Of a DNA stretch of 64,000 nt, positions 1 through 8,370 are shown piece by piece (positions within the stretch are counted from its first letter, which is position 1; each line of letters opens with the position of its first letter). The notes beneath the pieces were generated by a model that saw only the letters and a list, made by a program, of their open reading frames with translations, was not told the DNA's origin and searched no databases. Source of the DNA: Sphingomonas sp. NFR15 (GTDB lineage: Bacteria > Pseudomonadota > Alphaproteobacteria > Sphingomonadales > Sphingomonadaceae); contig NZ_FMWX01000001.1 of assembly GCF_900103265.1 (NCBI RefSeq), forward strand, positions 558,001 through 622,000. Reading direction: 5' to 3'. Both the position numbers and the translations under genes were made by a program.

Positions 1-124
1 ACGCATGATCGCCCGGCTGGAGGCGCTGTCGCGCTCGCTCGCGCAGGAGGATCTCGACAGTTTCGCCGACAACCTGCGCTTCATCGAGAATCGCTACGGC
101 AAGGGCGACGATCCGCTGCGATAG
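1..124 (+). CDS. 3' end of an unidentified gene (partial)
   Basis: An open frame enters from the left edge and stops with TAG at 122-124. It encodes about 40 residues, ending in FIENRYGKGDDPLR. The tail is charged and probably helical, and its codons are G/C-ending like those of neighbouring genes, so it is likely a real C-terminus. The family cannot be named from this much sequence. It converges on the Ter block that ends at 212, with a palindromic repeat between them. Confidence 0.5.
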   Translation, partial: RMIARLEALSRSLAQEDLDSFADNLRFIENRYGKGDDPLR

Positions 125-139
125 CGAGGTCTTCCCTGA

Positions 140-202
140 CCGTTCGTGTCGAGCGAAGTCGAGACACCTGCACTGTCCCTCGACTTCGCTCGGGACGAAC
201 GG
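140..202. repeat. Intergenic palindromic repeat, family A, copy 1
   Basis: A near-perfect inverted repeat: CCGTTCGT at 140-147 pairs with ACGAACGG at 195-202, and CGAGCGAAGTCGAG at 149-162 pairs with CTCGACTTCGCTCG at 179-192, around a loop of about 16 bases. It lies between two convergent genes and could fold in RNA from either strand. There is no T-run, so any role in 3'-end formation is inferred. Four related copies occur elsewhere in the window. Confidence 0.85.
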
Positions 203-211
203 ATGCGGGAA

Positions 212-1000
212 TTACCCCAGCCGCATCGTCGGCGTCAGCCACACCGTCCCGCGCCCACGGAACAGATACACCAGCCCCTCGCCGCTGCGCCACGCGTTGC
301 GCAGACCCCGCACGAGCGGACGCAGCTCGACCTGCAAGCCCGCCGAATACATCAGCATCAGGTCGCCATCGACGATCAGCTCCTTCTGGCCGTCGAGTTC
401 GACCACCTCGATCTCGTCCGCCGGCACCGGCGACTCGACGACGAACGCGCCCGCGCCGGTCAGCTTGGGCTGCATCAGGCCATTGCCCGACAGGATGCCC
501 TGCACCGAGCGGTGGATATGGGTCGACAGCGCGACATTGGCGTCGCAGGCGTAGAACGCGCCGTCGTCGAGGATCAGCGCATCCTGCGGGCCGTCCATCG
601 CGGCGAGGATGAAGTGCTTGGTGGTCACCTCGGTCCACACCTCGCCATAGCCGGCATAGCGGGTCGCGAACGCGCTCTCGCCCGATCCGGCCGAGGTGAT
701 CGCGCGCGAGAGGAAGCCGCCCGCGCCGGCGTTCTTCTGGATATCGACCTGCAGCTTGCCATGCGCATATTGCAGCGCGCCCGGCTCCAGCAGCGCCGCG
801 CCGCCCTCCAGCACGATGCGGACCTGCCGCGCCGTCGCCGCGTGGGGCGGGTGCAGATGGATCACCGGCGCGGTGCCGCTGCTCGCCGATGCGGCGGGCA
901 GCGGCATGTGGAGCGCATGGCTCTTGCGCTCGAACTGATAGACTTCGAAGCGCACGCCGGCGCTGGCCTGCTCGTCGATGCGGGTACGAAAATCGCTCAT
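212..1000 (-). CDS. AIM24/TIGR00266 family protein, last gene of the Ter block
   Basis: A 262-residue protein of the AIM24 (DUF124) beta-fold family, often found with Ter stress genes. It has the Gly-rich repeating beta pattern of the family, for example a GGFLSRAITSAGSGES segment near the middle followed by a GYGEVWTEV strand. There are no membrane segments or signal peptide, so it is probably cytoplasmic. The ATG at 1000 has AGGAG about 8 bases upstream and overlaps the stop of the lyase gene as ATGA, which indicates translational coupling. Biochemical function is unknown. Homologues have been linked to membrane association and stress, so a membrane-surface role in the Ter response is possible but inferred. 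Confidence 0.85.
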   Translation of the reverse strand: MSDFRTRIDEQASAGVRFEVYQFERKSHALHMPLPAASASSGTAPVIHLHPPHAATARQVRIVLEGGAALLEPGALQYAHGKLQVDIQKNAGAGGFLSRAITSAGSGESAFATRYAGYGEVWTEVTTKHFILAAMDGPQDALILDDGAFYACDANVALSTHIHRSVQGILSGNGLMQPKLTGAGAFVVESPVPADEIEVVELDGQKELIVDGDLMLMYSAGLQVELRPLVRGLRNAWRSGEGLVYLFRGRGTVWLTPTMRLG

Positions 1001-1938
1001 TGGTCGGCTCCTGTGATGAGGCGCAGCGCGGGCTGCGGGTCGGCGATTCCGTAAAGCGCCGCGCGTTCGAGCAGCCGTTCGGCCCAGGCGCGGTGCGTTG
1101 CCGGCTCGCACATCGCGCCGTCATGCGCGAACACGGCCGGCGCGTCGTCGGCGAGCATCAGCCGCGCCTCCTCGATTTGCGCGGTCGGCACCGCGAGCGC
1201 GGCGTGGATCACCGCGATCTGATCGGGATGGATCGCGGTCTTGCCCTGCAACCCGTGCTCGATGTCGCGCGCAACCTCCTCGCGCAGCAGCGCAACATCG
1301 GCGAACCGCTCGAACACCGGCGCGCTGAGCGCGAAGCCCCACGGCGCGAAGCTCGCGACGAGGCTGGCGATGATCCCGCCGAGCGGCCCGTCATAGGCGG
1401 TGCGCCCCGCCGGGCGGCGCAAGCCCATCGCGCGCAGCAGATCGTTGCCGCCGATCCGGAGCGCGACGATGCGATCCTGCACCACCAGCAACTGGTCGCG
1501 CAGGCGCCGCATTTCGTGCGGGTCGCACGCTTCGCGCGTCTCCAGCGTCGGCATCAGCCGGTGCCGGTCATGAAACGGCAGCGCGAGATAGGCCGGCATG
1601 GTGTCCGCATGCGCCTTGGGGATGACGAAGCCGGTCAGCCGCTCGACCCCCGGCATGCACAGCACATGCTCGAGCATCGCCGCGTCGCGCGGGCGCACGA
1701 ACAGCAGCGGCTCGCCCGGCCCCGCGCCGCGCGCCGACAGCGTGCGCAGGAACGCCGCGAGATGCGCCAGCGCCAACGGCACGTCGCGATCGAGCACCGC
1801 ATCCTCGAGGCACAGCACCGCCGATCGCAGCCCGGCGATCCGGCGACCGCCAAGCAGTGCCTCGGCGAGATCGTCGCGCGTACACGGCATGTACAGCGTC
1901 GCGCCGAGCGCGAGCGCGGGAAGCGGGTCGAGGGTCAT
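997..1938 (-). CDS. HpcH/HpaI aldolase / citrate lyase beta (CitE)-like protein
   Basis: 313 residues of the PEP/pyruvate-type TIM-barrel C-C lyase superfamily. Visible family features are a Leu-Glu-Asp segment near residues 44-46 (LCLEDAV), a substrate-binding LFVRPRD strand, a RIGGNDLL segment and GKTAIHPDQI near residues 228-238, which matches the CitE 'KxxIHP' signature. Family members cleave or form C-C bonds of acyl-CoA or 2-oxo acid substrates with Mg2+. The substrate here is unknown. CitE-like genes of this subtype occur beside TerD, PRTase and HAD genes and are thought to make a small metabolite. The start ATG at 1938 overlaps the preceding stop (ATGA), as does its own stop with the AIM24 gene. 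Confidence 0.85.
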   Translation of the reverse strand: MTLDPLPALALGATLYMPCTRDDLAEALLGGRRIAGLRSAVLCLEDAVLDRDVPLALAHLAAFLRTLSARGAGPGEPLLFVRPRDAAMLEHVLCMPGVERLTGFVIPKAHADTMPAYLALPFHDRHRLMPTLETREACDPHEMRRLRDQLLVVQDRIVALRIGGNDLLRAMGLRRPAGRTAYDGPLGGIIASLVASFAPWGFALSAPVFERFADVALLREEVARDIEHGLQGKTAIHPDQIAVIHAALAVPTAQIEEARLMLADDAPAVFAHDGAMCEPATHRAWAERLLERAALYGIADPQPALRLITGADQ

Positions 1939-3026
1939 GCATCGTGTCCCAAAGTGCGGATGATCGCCACCGCGCGGTAGCGCGAGCGCTCACCGAGCGG
2001 CTCGACCGGAATCTCATGTTCGGCGGCGAGATGGAGCAGATGCGCGACATCGGCGTCACCCGGATCGCGCACCAGCAGGCGCTCGGGCATGCGCCTGAGC
2101 AACGCGCGCGTCGCCTCGGCGATGCCGGGTTTGATCCGGTTGCGGTCGCGCGTGCCCGCATGCGCGAGCAGCGCCGCCATCATCGCCTCGCACCCCGCGC
2201 GCAGCGCCGGTCGGCGATCGGCGTGGTCCGCGATCGGCCGGGGCGCGGCGGCGGCGGCGAGCGGCGCGATGCCATCGACGAAGGCGCGCGACAGATCGGC
2301 GTGGGCGAACTGCGGATAGGTGACGCAGGCGTGGAAATCCTCCGGCCCGACCACGTCGGCGTTGAGGATCGAGCGGCTCACCAGCCCCGAGACGATGCCG
2401 TTGAGCAGCCCCGACGCGATCAGATAATCGTCGTCGGTCGCGGCGAGGTCGGCCTGCCCCGCCGGATCGGCGATCACCGCGAGTTCGGGCGCGAAGCCGA
2501 ACGGGCGCTCGGCGAGCGCGGCGCGGAGTTCCCCCGCGATCGCGCCCTTGCCGGTCCAGCCGTCGACGAACACCGCATCACGCGGATCATGGCGTGCCGC
2601 GATATGAGCGAGCGCGTTCCGGTCGATGCCGCGATCGCGGATGATGCTGACGGAATAATGGCTCGCTCGGTGCCCCCAGGCGCGCAGCGTCCGCGCGAGC
2701 AGCACCCCGATCGGCGTGCCCGCGCGCGCCAGCGACACGATCACCACCTCGCGCCCCGGCCGCCGCTCCGCGAGATGCGCGGCGAGGCTCGCGACATCCT
2801 GCGCCAACCGCGCGCCGTTGCGCGCCAGCGCGGCGTGGTACAGCGCGAGATAGTCGGCGCCCGGCACGCTCTCCGGCGCGATCATCTCCGAATAATGCCG
2901 CCGGCCCGATTGGATCGCCGCTTCCTTCGCCGCGACATCGGTCGCAGGCATTGCCACCGGCTTGAGCAGGAAGGTGACGTCGGCGGGATCGTAGCTGCCG
3001 GAGAACGGCGCGGCTTCAGCCGACAT
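1935..3026 (-). CDS. StiP/PRTase_1 family protein with C-terminal PELOTA-like domain
   Basis: 363 residues. The N-terminal two thirds match the ter-associated phosphoribosyltransferase-like family (also named 'cysteine protease StiP family' in databases): GRRHYSE at 41-47, SLARAGTP at 98-105 and the PRPP-loop-like VFVDGWTGKG at 152-161. Roughly the last 90 residues, rich in Arg and ending in YRAVAIIRTLG, fit the PELOTA-type RNA-binding fold attached to this family. The inferred role is transfer of a phosphoribosyl or related group during synthesis of a nucleoside-like compound; no reaction has been shown from sequence. Its 5' end overlaps the HAD gene by 11 bases and its 3' end overlaps the lyase gene. 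Confidence 0.8.
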   Translation of the reverse strand: MSAEAAPFSGSYDPADVTFLLKPVAMPATDVAAKEAAIQSGRRHYSEMIAPESVPGADYLALYHAALARNGARLAQDVASLAAHLAERRPGREVVIVSLARAGTPIGVLLARTLRAWGHRASHYSVSIIRDRGIDRNALAHIAARHDPRDAVFVDGWTGKGAIAGELRAALAERPFGFAPELAVIADPAGQADLAATDDDYLIASGLLNGIVSGLVSRSILNADVVGPEDFHACVTYPQFAHADLSRAFVDGIAPLAAAAAPRPIADHADRRPALRAGCEAMMAALLAHAGTRDRNRIKPGIAEATRALLRRMPERLLVRDPGDADVAHLLHLAAEHEIPVEPLGERSRYRAVAIIRTLGHDA

Positions 3027-3765
3027 CGAACAGGCCCCCCGCGAGTTGCGAGCGCGGCGGCATCATCGCGAAGTCGCACAGCGCCATGAACGGCGCATCG
3101 GTATGGCTGTCGCCCACGCCGATCACCGGCGCGTCGGGGAAGCGCGCGCGCAGCGCCGGCAGGATATGCGCAACGGCATGCGCCTTGCCGAGATAGGGCG
3201 GCATCAGCGCGACATTGTTGCCGTTGCGATGGTCGGTCCAGCCATCGGGCAACGCGGGGATCGCGGCATCGACCACCGCGAACAGCGCCTCGGCATCGGC
3301 ATCGGCGTGCTTGGCGAGCGTGTAGAGCGGCAGATCGCCCTCGTTCAGCACGCGCGCGTTGATCGCGACGCCGCGCGCGCGCGCCTCGGTGGCGATCGCG
3401 TCGGCGAACACGGCCAGCGTCTCGGCATGGGGGGCGGCGCGCAGGGCAATGATCTCAGCCCAGCCCGAATCGATCGCGCCGGTATCGTCGAGGATCACCC
3501 CGCCATGCGCACACACCGCCGCGCGGAACGGAATGTGCGCCCGCCTGAGCGCATCGAGGCTGCGCGCGGTGACGGGCACGAGATGCGTCGTCTCGGCGAG
3601 CCATTCGAGGAACCGCATCTGGCGCGGCGTCGCATAGCTCAGCGGCGCGCCGTCCTTGGCGAAGCCGAGCGGGGTCAGCCGCTCGACCGGCACGTCGGGC
3701 GGGCATTTTCGGAGTGTCTGGAACAATGTGTCGTCGAGATCGACGAGCGCGATCGCGCGGATCAT
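3016..3765 (-). CDS. HAD-superfamily hydrolase of the Ter biosynthetic module
   Basis: 249 residues with the full HAD signature: motif I DLDDTL at residues 9-14 (nucleophile Asp9, acid Asp11), motif II Thr66 in VPVTARS, Lys194 in YLGKAHAV and motif IV GVGDSHTDAPFM with Asp219 and Asp223. The large insertion between motifs II and III suggests a C2-type (Cof-like) cap. It probably removes a phosphate from a phosphosugar or nucleotide intermediate made by the neighbouring PRTase-like proteins. The start ATG overlaps the upstream PRTase/TRSP stop by four bases. Conservation of all catalytic residues argues for an active enzyme. Confidence 0.88.
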   Translation of the reverse strand: MIRAIALVDLDDTLFQTLRKCPPDVPVERLTPLGFAKDGAPLSYATPRQMRFLEWLAETTHLVPVTARSLDALRRAHIPFRAAVCAHGGVILDDTGAIDSGWAEIIALRAAPHAETLAVFADAIATEARARGVAINARVLNEGDLPLYTLAKHADADAEALFAVVDAAIPALPDGWTDHRNGNNVALMPPYLGKAHAVAHILPALRARFPDAPVIGVGDSHTDAPFMALCDFAMMPPRSQLAGGLFDVG

Positions 3766-4865
3766 GCCGACCAGCCGATCGGCGTGGCATCGAGCGCGGC
3801 GATCAGCGCCGGATCGAGCGTGTCCGCGCCGGTTTCGTGCGCGATCAGCGTCATGCGGCCGTCCGCCGGATCGGCGTTGTAGAGGTAATTGGGCACGCCG
3901 GTTCCATAATTGTCGGAGAAGCGGAGCTTGCTGGCCATCGCCAGCCCGATCCGCGCCGGGCTGCGGCTGGTCGCCTGCACGACCACGTCATGCCCTTCGC
4001 CCGCGAGACGTTCGGCAAGACGGAACGGCAGATAGGTGAACTCGCCGGTGCCGAGCACGCGCACCGGCCCGGTGATCTCGGGCACGGCGCTAACCGGCGG
4101 CGGCGCCACCGGCGCGGCGATGCCCAGCCGCCCGAAGTTACGATGCGACCGCATCCGCCCCAGCGACGCCGCCGCCCGATCGAACCCCGCGTCCGCCGCC
4201 ACGTCGGCGCCCTGCGTCCACGCCAGCCGCCCGCCGAGCAGCGCCGCCACCGCGGTCGGTCGCGGCATCCGCGCTCGCCAGTCGCGTCCGCGCGACCAGT
4301 CGGTCAGCGTCGCCACCACGATCTCCTCGACACGCGGCCATGCCGCCACCAGCGCCTCGGCGAGGTTGCACAAGGTCGTGCCGGTCGAAATCTCGTCATC
4401 GACGATCACCAGGCTGCGCGGCTCGGGCAGGTCGGGGCGGTAGATCAGATGCGCCGAAGCATGGCTGTGCGGCTCCTCGAACCGGCACAGCAACGGATGG
4501 TCGAGCTGCTGTCGCGTCGAATGGAGGAAAAACACATCGTCGCGCCCGGTCGCCGCACGCAGTTCCTCATGCACCGTCTGGCCGAGGCACACGGCGGTCT
4601 CGGCGAGGCCAATCACCATCACCGGCCCCGGCAGATCGGCCGGGATGCGCGCCGCCAGATCGCGCGCGCTCTCGCGGATCAGGTGCGGCGGCGTCGGCAG
4701 ATGCCGCCCGAGCACGCGCGACACGACGAGGAAGCCGCGCCTGGGGTTCTCGCGCGCGGCGAACGCGCACAGCCGGTCGAGCGGCCACGCGGCCTCCTCG
4801 ACCGCGATGTCGAGCCGCCCGGTCGGCAACTCCACCGTGCGCGTCTCTTCGGCGATGCTCAGCAT
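3762..4865 (-). CDS. Phosphoribosyltransferase (PRTase_2) with C-terminal TRSP domain
   Basis: 367 residues. The PRPP-binding loop is clear at 152-164 (LVIVDDEISTGTT). The C-terminal part holds the motif that names the TRSP domain, here T299-S-R-S-P303, together with GTGEFTYLPFRLAE at 272-285 and an SDNYGTG segment near 317. This two-domain arrangement is characteristic of ter-linked operons. The start was placed at the ATG at 4865, not at the upstream in-frame codons, because it begins MLSIAEE and overlaps the protease-fusion stop by only seven bases. The probable role is phosphoribosyl or nucleoside transfer in a specialised metabolite pathway (inferred). Confidence 0.85.
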   Translation of the reverse strand: MLSIAEETRTVELPTGRLDIAVEEAAWPLDRLCAFAARENPRRGFLVVSRVLGRHLPTPPHLIRESARDLAARIPADLPGPVMVIGLAETAVCLGQTVHEELRAATGRDDVFFLHSTRQQLDHPLLCRFEEPHSHASAHLIYRPDLPEPRSLVIVDDEISTGTTLCNLAEALVAAWPRVEEIVVATLTDWSRGRDWRARMPRPTAVAALLGGRLAWTQGADVAADAGFDRAAASLGRMRSHRNFGRLGIAAPVAPPPVSAVPEITGPVRVLGTGEFTYLPFRLAERLAGEGHDVVVQATSRSPARIGLAMASKLRFSDNYGTGVPNYLYNADPADGRMTLIAHETGADTLDPALIAALDATPIGWSA

Positions 4866-6013
4866 TCGCACGTCACCCGCGCGATCATGTCGCGCGCCTG
4901 GCGCACGACGGCGGCGCGGCCGATCACGGCATTGCCGTGCGCCATCTGCGGCTCGATGCCGAACGAATCGAGGAAACTGAGGATCATCGCGCCCTTGATG
5001 CCGAAATTGATATTCTCCGCGCTCGCCCCGGTCTGGCGCACGCGGTCGAGATTGAGCGAGGAACATACCAGCCCGATCAGATGCCCCGCCATGTCGAGAA
5101 TCGGACCGCCGCTGTTGCCGCTCGCGATCGGCGCGGTGAATTGGAACAGGCTGCTGTCGTTGCCGATCCCGGTCAGCGCCGCGATGTTGCCCGCGCTCGC
5201 CTGCGGCCCGGTGCCGAGCAGCCCCTGCAACGGAAACCCCAAAGCGACGACATCCTCGCCGAGATGCAGCCCCACTTCGGAGCGGAACTGCGCGATCCCC
5301 GCGACCGGCGCCTCGACCCGCAGCAGCGCGAGATCGTTGCGGCGGTCGGCGAACACCGTGTCGGCGGCGAGCGGCCGCCCGCCCGCCTGCACCGTCACCA
5401 CCCGCGCATCCTCGACGACATGCGCGTTGGTCAGGATATGGTGGCGCTCGACCGCGACACCGCTCCCGCTCGACGTGCCCGCGCGCGGGCCGCGCTCGCC
5501 ATCCGGCGCATCCGGCGGCTGCAAGCGCGGGATCAGCCGCATCACCCAGTCATGATCGATCCCATAGGCCGCCGCGATCGCGCTCAGCCCCATCGCGAAG
5601 CCCTGGCCGTTGGCGGCGATCCGCCACCCGCCTTGGTGCCGATAGCATTCTATCAGGATGACGGCGGCATCGGGCCGTGCGCGCAGATCGGCCGCGAAGC
5701 GCATGTCGCCCAGGTCGAGCGTGACCACCCGCTCGATCGGCCGATTGCCGCGATCGAAAGCGATCAGAAGCAGCCGCTCGACCGCGCCCGGCATCTCGTC
5801 GAGCGCGACGCGCAGCCGCGTGGCGCCCTCGAACCGCGCGGCGGGGCGCATCTCCCGCGTCACCGCGTCGATCGGCGCGAAGACCGGCGACACGCGCCGA
5901 TCCGCCCCTAGCGCGATCAGCGCCAGCGTCGGCGGGTCGCCGCCATCCCCGGCGAGCGCGAACACGCCCGCGCCGGAGATGGCGGCCCGTTCGCCCGCGA
6001 CCAGATCACGCAT
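4859..6013 (-). CDS. TerD-domain protein fused to a trypsin-like serine protease
   Basis: 384 residues in two parts. Residues about 1-155 form a divergent TerD beta-sandwich ending in the family's C-terminal signature (CYRHQGGWRIAANGQGF, then GL). Residues about 178-350 are an S1/HtrA-like protease with an apparently complete triad: His198 in ILTNAHVV, Asp227 in RRNDLALL and Ser301 in GNSGGPI. No signal peptide or PDZ domain is evident, so the protease seems cytoplasmic. Its position between two ordinary terD genes and the PRTase/HAD genes suggests it links metal or stress sensing to proteolysis. The target is unknown. The N-terminal acidic Ca2+-binding residues typical of TerD look degenerate here. 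Confidence 0.85.
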   Translation of the reverse strand: MRDLVAGERAAISGAGVFALAGDGGDPPTLALIALGADRRVSPVFAPIDAVTREMRPAARFEGATRLRVALDEMPGAVERLLLIAFDRGNRPIERVVTLDLGDMRFAADLRARPDAAVILIECYRHQGGWRIAANGQGFAMGLSAIAAAYGIDHDWVMRLIPRLQPPDAPDGERGPRAGTSSGSGVAVERHHILTNAHVVEDARVVTVQAGGRPLAADTVFADRRNDLALLRVEAPVAGIAQFRSEVGLHLGEDVVALGFPLQGLLGTGPQASAGNIAALTGIGNDSSLFQFTAPIASGNSGGPILDMAGHLIGLVCSSLNLDRVRQTGASAENINFGIKGAMILSFLDSFGIEPQMAHGNAVIGRAAVVRQARDMIARVTCEC

Positions 6014-6034
6014 CGGCGGGCGATGTCCTGCGGG

Positions 6035-6610
6035 TCAGACGTTGACGCCGAACGACCGCGCGAGCGGCCCGAGCCCGCCGGCGAAGCCCTGCCCGATCGC
6101 CTTGAACTTCCACTCGCCATTGTTGCGGTAGAGATCGCCGAAGATCATCGCCGTCTCGGTCGATGCGTCTTCGGACAGGTCGTAGCGCGCGATCTCGGTG
6201 CCGCCGTCATTGTTGACGACGCGGATGTAGGCGTTCGAGACCATGCCGAAATTCTGGCGCCGCGCGTCGGCGTCGTGGATCGTCACCGCGAAGCTGAGTT
6301 TCTGGATCTCGGCGGGCACCTGATCGAGCGTCACCACCACGACCTCGTCGTCGCCGCTGCCCTCGCCGGTCTGGTTGTCGCCCTGGTGGACGACCGCGCC
6401 GTTGGCACCGTTCTTGTTGTTGTAGAACACGAAATCCGCGTCCGAACGGACCTTCCCGCTCTCGCTCAGCAGGAAGACGCTGGCATCGAGATCGAACCCG
6501 GCGCCGTCGGTCACGCGCGTATCCCAGCCGAGGCCGACGCGCACGACCTTGAGGCCGGGCGCCTCCTTGCTGAGGCTGACGTTGCCGCCCTTCGAAAGTG
6601 AAACTGCCAT
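6035..6610 (-). CDS. terD: TerD family protein
   Basis: 191 residues, the usual TerD length. It shows both acidic Ca2+-binding motifs, [10 protein letters not shown] (Asp40/Asp42) and [13 protein letters not shown] at 77-89, and the C-terminal [16 protein letters not shown] pattern. TerD proteins are soluble beta-sandwich proteins that bind Ca2+ and work with TerC in resistance to tellurite, oxidants, phage or DNA damage. The ATG at 6610 has AGGAG about 7 bases upstream; an in-frame TTG at 6616 is less likely. It is very similar to the preceding gene, pointing to tandem duplication. Confidence 0.93.
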   Translation of the reverse strand: MAVSLSKGGNVSLSKEAPGLKVVRVGLGWDTRVTDGAGFDLDASVFLLSESGKVRSDADFVFYNNKNGANGAVVHQGDNQTGEGSGDDEVVVVTLDQVPAEIQKLSFAVTIHDADARRQNFGMVSNAYIRVVNNDGGTEIARYDLSEDASTETAMIFGDLYRNNGEWKFKAIGQGFAGGLGPLARSFGVNV

Positions 6611-6634
6611 ATCCAACTCCTTGTCCGGCCGATA

Positions 6635-7213
6635 TCAGCCGATGTTGACGCCATAATTGCGCGCGAGCGGGGCGAGGCCGCCCTTGAAGCCCTGCCCGAC
6701 CGCGCGGAACTTCCATTCGCCGTTGTTGCGATAGACTTCGCCGAAGATCATCGCCGTCTCCGTCGAGGCATCCTCGGCGAGGTCATAACGCGAGATCTCG
6801 CGGCCCGTCGCATCGTTTACGATGCGGATGAACGCGTTGGAGACCATGCCGAAGCTCTGGCGGCGCGCCTCGGCCTCGTGAATGGTCACGGTGATCGCGA
6901 TCTTCTGCACGTCGGCGGGCACGCGGGTCAGCTCGACCTTGAGCGCTTCGTCATCGCCATCGCCTTCGCCGGTGCGGTTGTCGCCGGTGTGCTCGACCGA
7001 TCCGTCGCCTGAGCGCAGATTGTTGTAGAAGATGAAATCGCTGTCGCTGCGCACCTTGTCGCCCGCCGCGAGCAGAAAGGCACTCGCGTCGAGGTCGAAG
7101 TCGGCGCCGTCCGACGTGCGGGTGTCCCAGCCGAGCCCGATCAGGATCTTGCTGAGGTTGGGTTCCTCCTTCGACAGACTGACATTGCCGCCTTTGGTGA
7201 GGCTAACCGACAT
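6635..7213 (-). CDS. terD: TerD family protein (second paralogue)
   Basis: 192 residues, collinear and highly similar to the next gene downstream. [11 protein letters not shown] near 39-49, a [13 protein letters not shown] metal-binding loop and [16 protein letters not shown] at the C-terminus are all intact. It probably binds Ca2+ and acts at the inner face of the membrane with the TerC-like protein encoded 15 bases upstream. The ATG at 7213 is preceded by AGGAG. Two near-identical copies in a row may allow hetero-oligomers or higher dosage (inferred). Confidence 0.93.
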   Translation of the reverse strand: MSVSLTKGGNVSLSKEEPNLSKILIGLGWDTRTSDGADFDLDASAFLLAAGDKVRSDSDFIFYNNLRSGDGSVEHTGDNRTGEGDGDDEALKVELTRVPADVQKIAITVTIHEAEARRQSFGMVSNAFIRIVNDATGREISRYDLAEDASTETAMIFGEVYRNNGEWKFRAVGQGFKGGLAPLARNYGVNIG

Positions 7214-7228
7214 GGTGGTGTCTCCTGC

Positions 7229-8347
7229 TTACGAGTTGTTGAGCCGCTCGCCGGTGGCCACGATCGCGTCGTCATCGTCGTCACCCTTGGCGCGCAGCGA
7301 CGCGACGAAGGCGAGGCCGATCAGCCCCGCGCCGATCAGCCCGGTCACCGTCTCGGGGATTTCGAAGCGCACCGACAGCAGCATGATCGTGGCGAGCGCG
7401 ACGATCGCGTAGAACGCGCCATGCTCGAGATACCGATATTCGGAGAGCGTGCCGCGATCGACCAGCATCACCGTCATCGACCGCACGAACATCGCGCCGA
7501 TGCCGAGGCCGAGCGCGATGATGAACAGGTTGTTCGACAGCGCGAACGCGCCGATCACGCCGTCGAACGAGAAGGACGCGTCGAGCACTTCGAGGTACAG
7601 GAACGCCGCCAACCCCGATTTCGCCGCCGTCACCGCGACCGCGTGGCCGCCGGCATGCGCCGCGCCGCCCTGCGAATCCTCGTCGCCGTCGGCCTGTTCG
7701 AGCACCGCGCCGATCGCCTGCACGGCGATATAGGCGACCAGCCCGAAGATCCCCGAGGTGATGAAGGTCATCGCCTCCTCGGGTGCGATCAGCCGCGAAA
7801 TGCCGTAGAGCGCGAGGAGCACGATGCCGATCGCCAGCCCCGAGATCCGCGACAGGCCCGCGAACGGGCGCTCGATCACGCCGATCCAGTGCATGTCCTT
7901 GTCTTCGTCGAGGAAGAACGTCAGCCCGACCATCGCGAGGAACGCGCCGCCGAATCCGGAAATGCCGACATGCGCGCCGGTGATGATCCGCTCGTAGGTG
8001 ACCGGATCGGTCGCGGCGAGCTTGAGCGCCTCGATCGGCCCGACCTGCGCGGCGATCGCGACGATCACCAGCGGGAACAGGATTCGCATCCCGAACACCG
8101 CGATGATGATGCCCCAGGACAGGAAGCGGCGGCGCCAGATCGGGTCCATGTCGCGCAGCACGGTCGCGTTGACGACGGCATTGTCGAACGACAGCGAGAC
8201 TTCGAGCACGCCGAGCACCAGCACGATCCACAGGATGCCGAGCGTGCCCGCGACATCATGCGTGATCGTCCAGCCCAGCACCGCGCCGATCGCGAGGCAC
8301 AGCGCGGTGAAGAGCAACGATCCCCTGAAATATTTGAACACCATCAT
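7229..8347 (-). CDS. TerC-like integral membrane protein (DUF475 type)
   Basis: About 372 residues with some nine hydrophobic segments. TerC-superfamily signatures are present twice: membrane-embedded acidic residues in LEVSLSFDNAVVNA (Glu49, Asp55) and again in LEVLDASFSFDGVIGAF in the second half. Members are proposed metal-ion transporters or membrane anchors for TerD proteins. A cytoplasmic Asp-rich tail (KGDDDDDA) precedes the stop. Start candidates are ATG at 8347 or 8344, just after GGGGG, or a TTG at 8374 that would overlap the upstream stop; I chose 8347 because family members begin near FKYFRGS. Confidence 0.88.
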   Translation of the reverse strand: MMVFKYFRGSLLFTALCLAIGAVLGWTITHDVAGTLGILWIVLVLGVLEVSLSFDNAVVNATVLRDMDPIWRRRFLSWGIIIAVFGMRILFPLVIVAIAAQVGPIEALKLAATDPVTYERIITGAHVGISGFGGAFLAMVGLTFFLDEDKDMHWIGVIERPFAGLSRISGLAIGIVLLALYGISRLIAPEEAMTFITSGIFGLVAYIAVQAIGAVLEQADGDEDSQGGAAHAGGHAVAVTAAKSGLAAFLYLEVLDASFSFDGVIGAFALSNNLFIIALGLGIGAMFVRSMTVMLVDRGTLSEYRYLEHGAFYAIVALATIMLLSVRFEIPETVTGLIGAGLIGLAFVASLRAKGDDDDDAIVATGERLNNS

Positions 8348-8370
8348 CCCCCGGTTCGCCGCGTGCGGCC

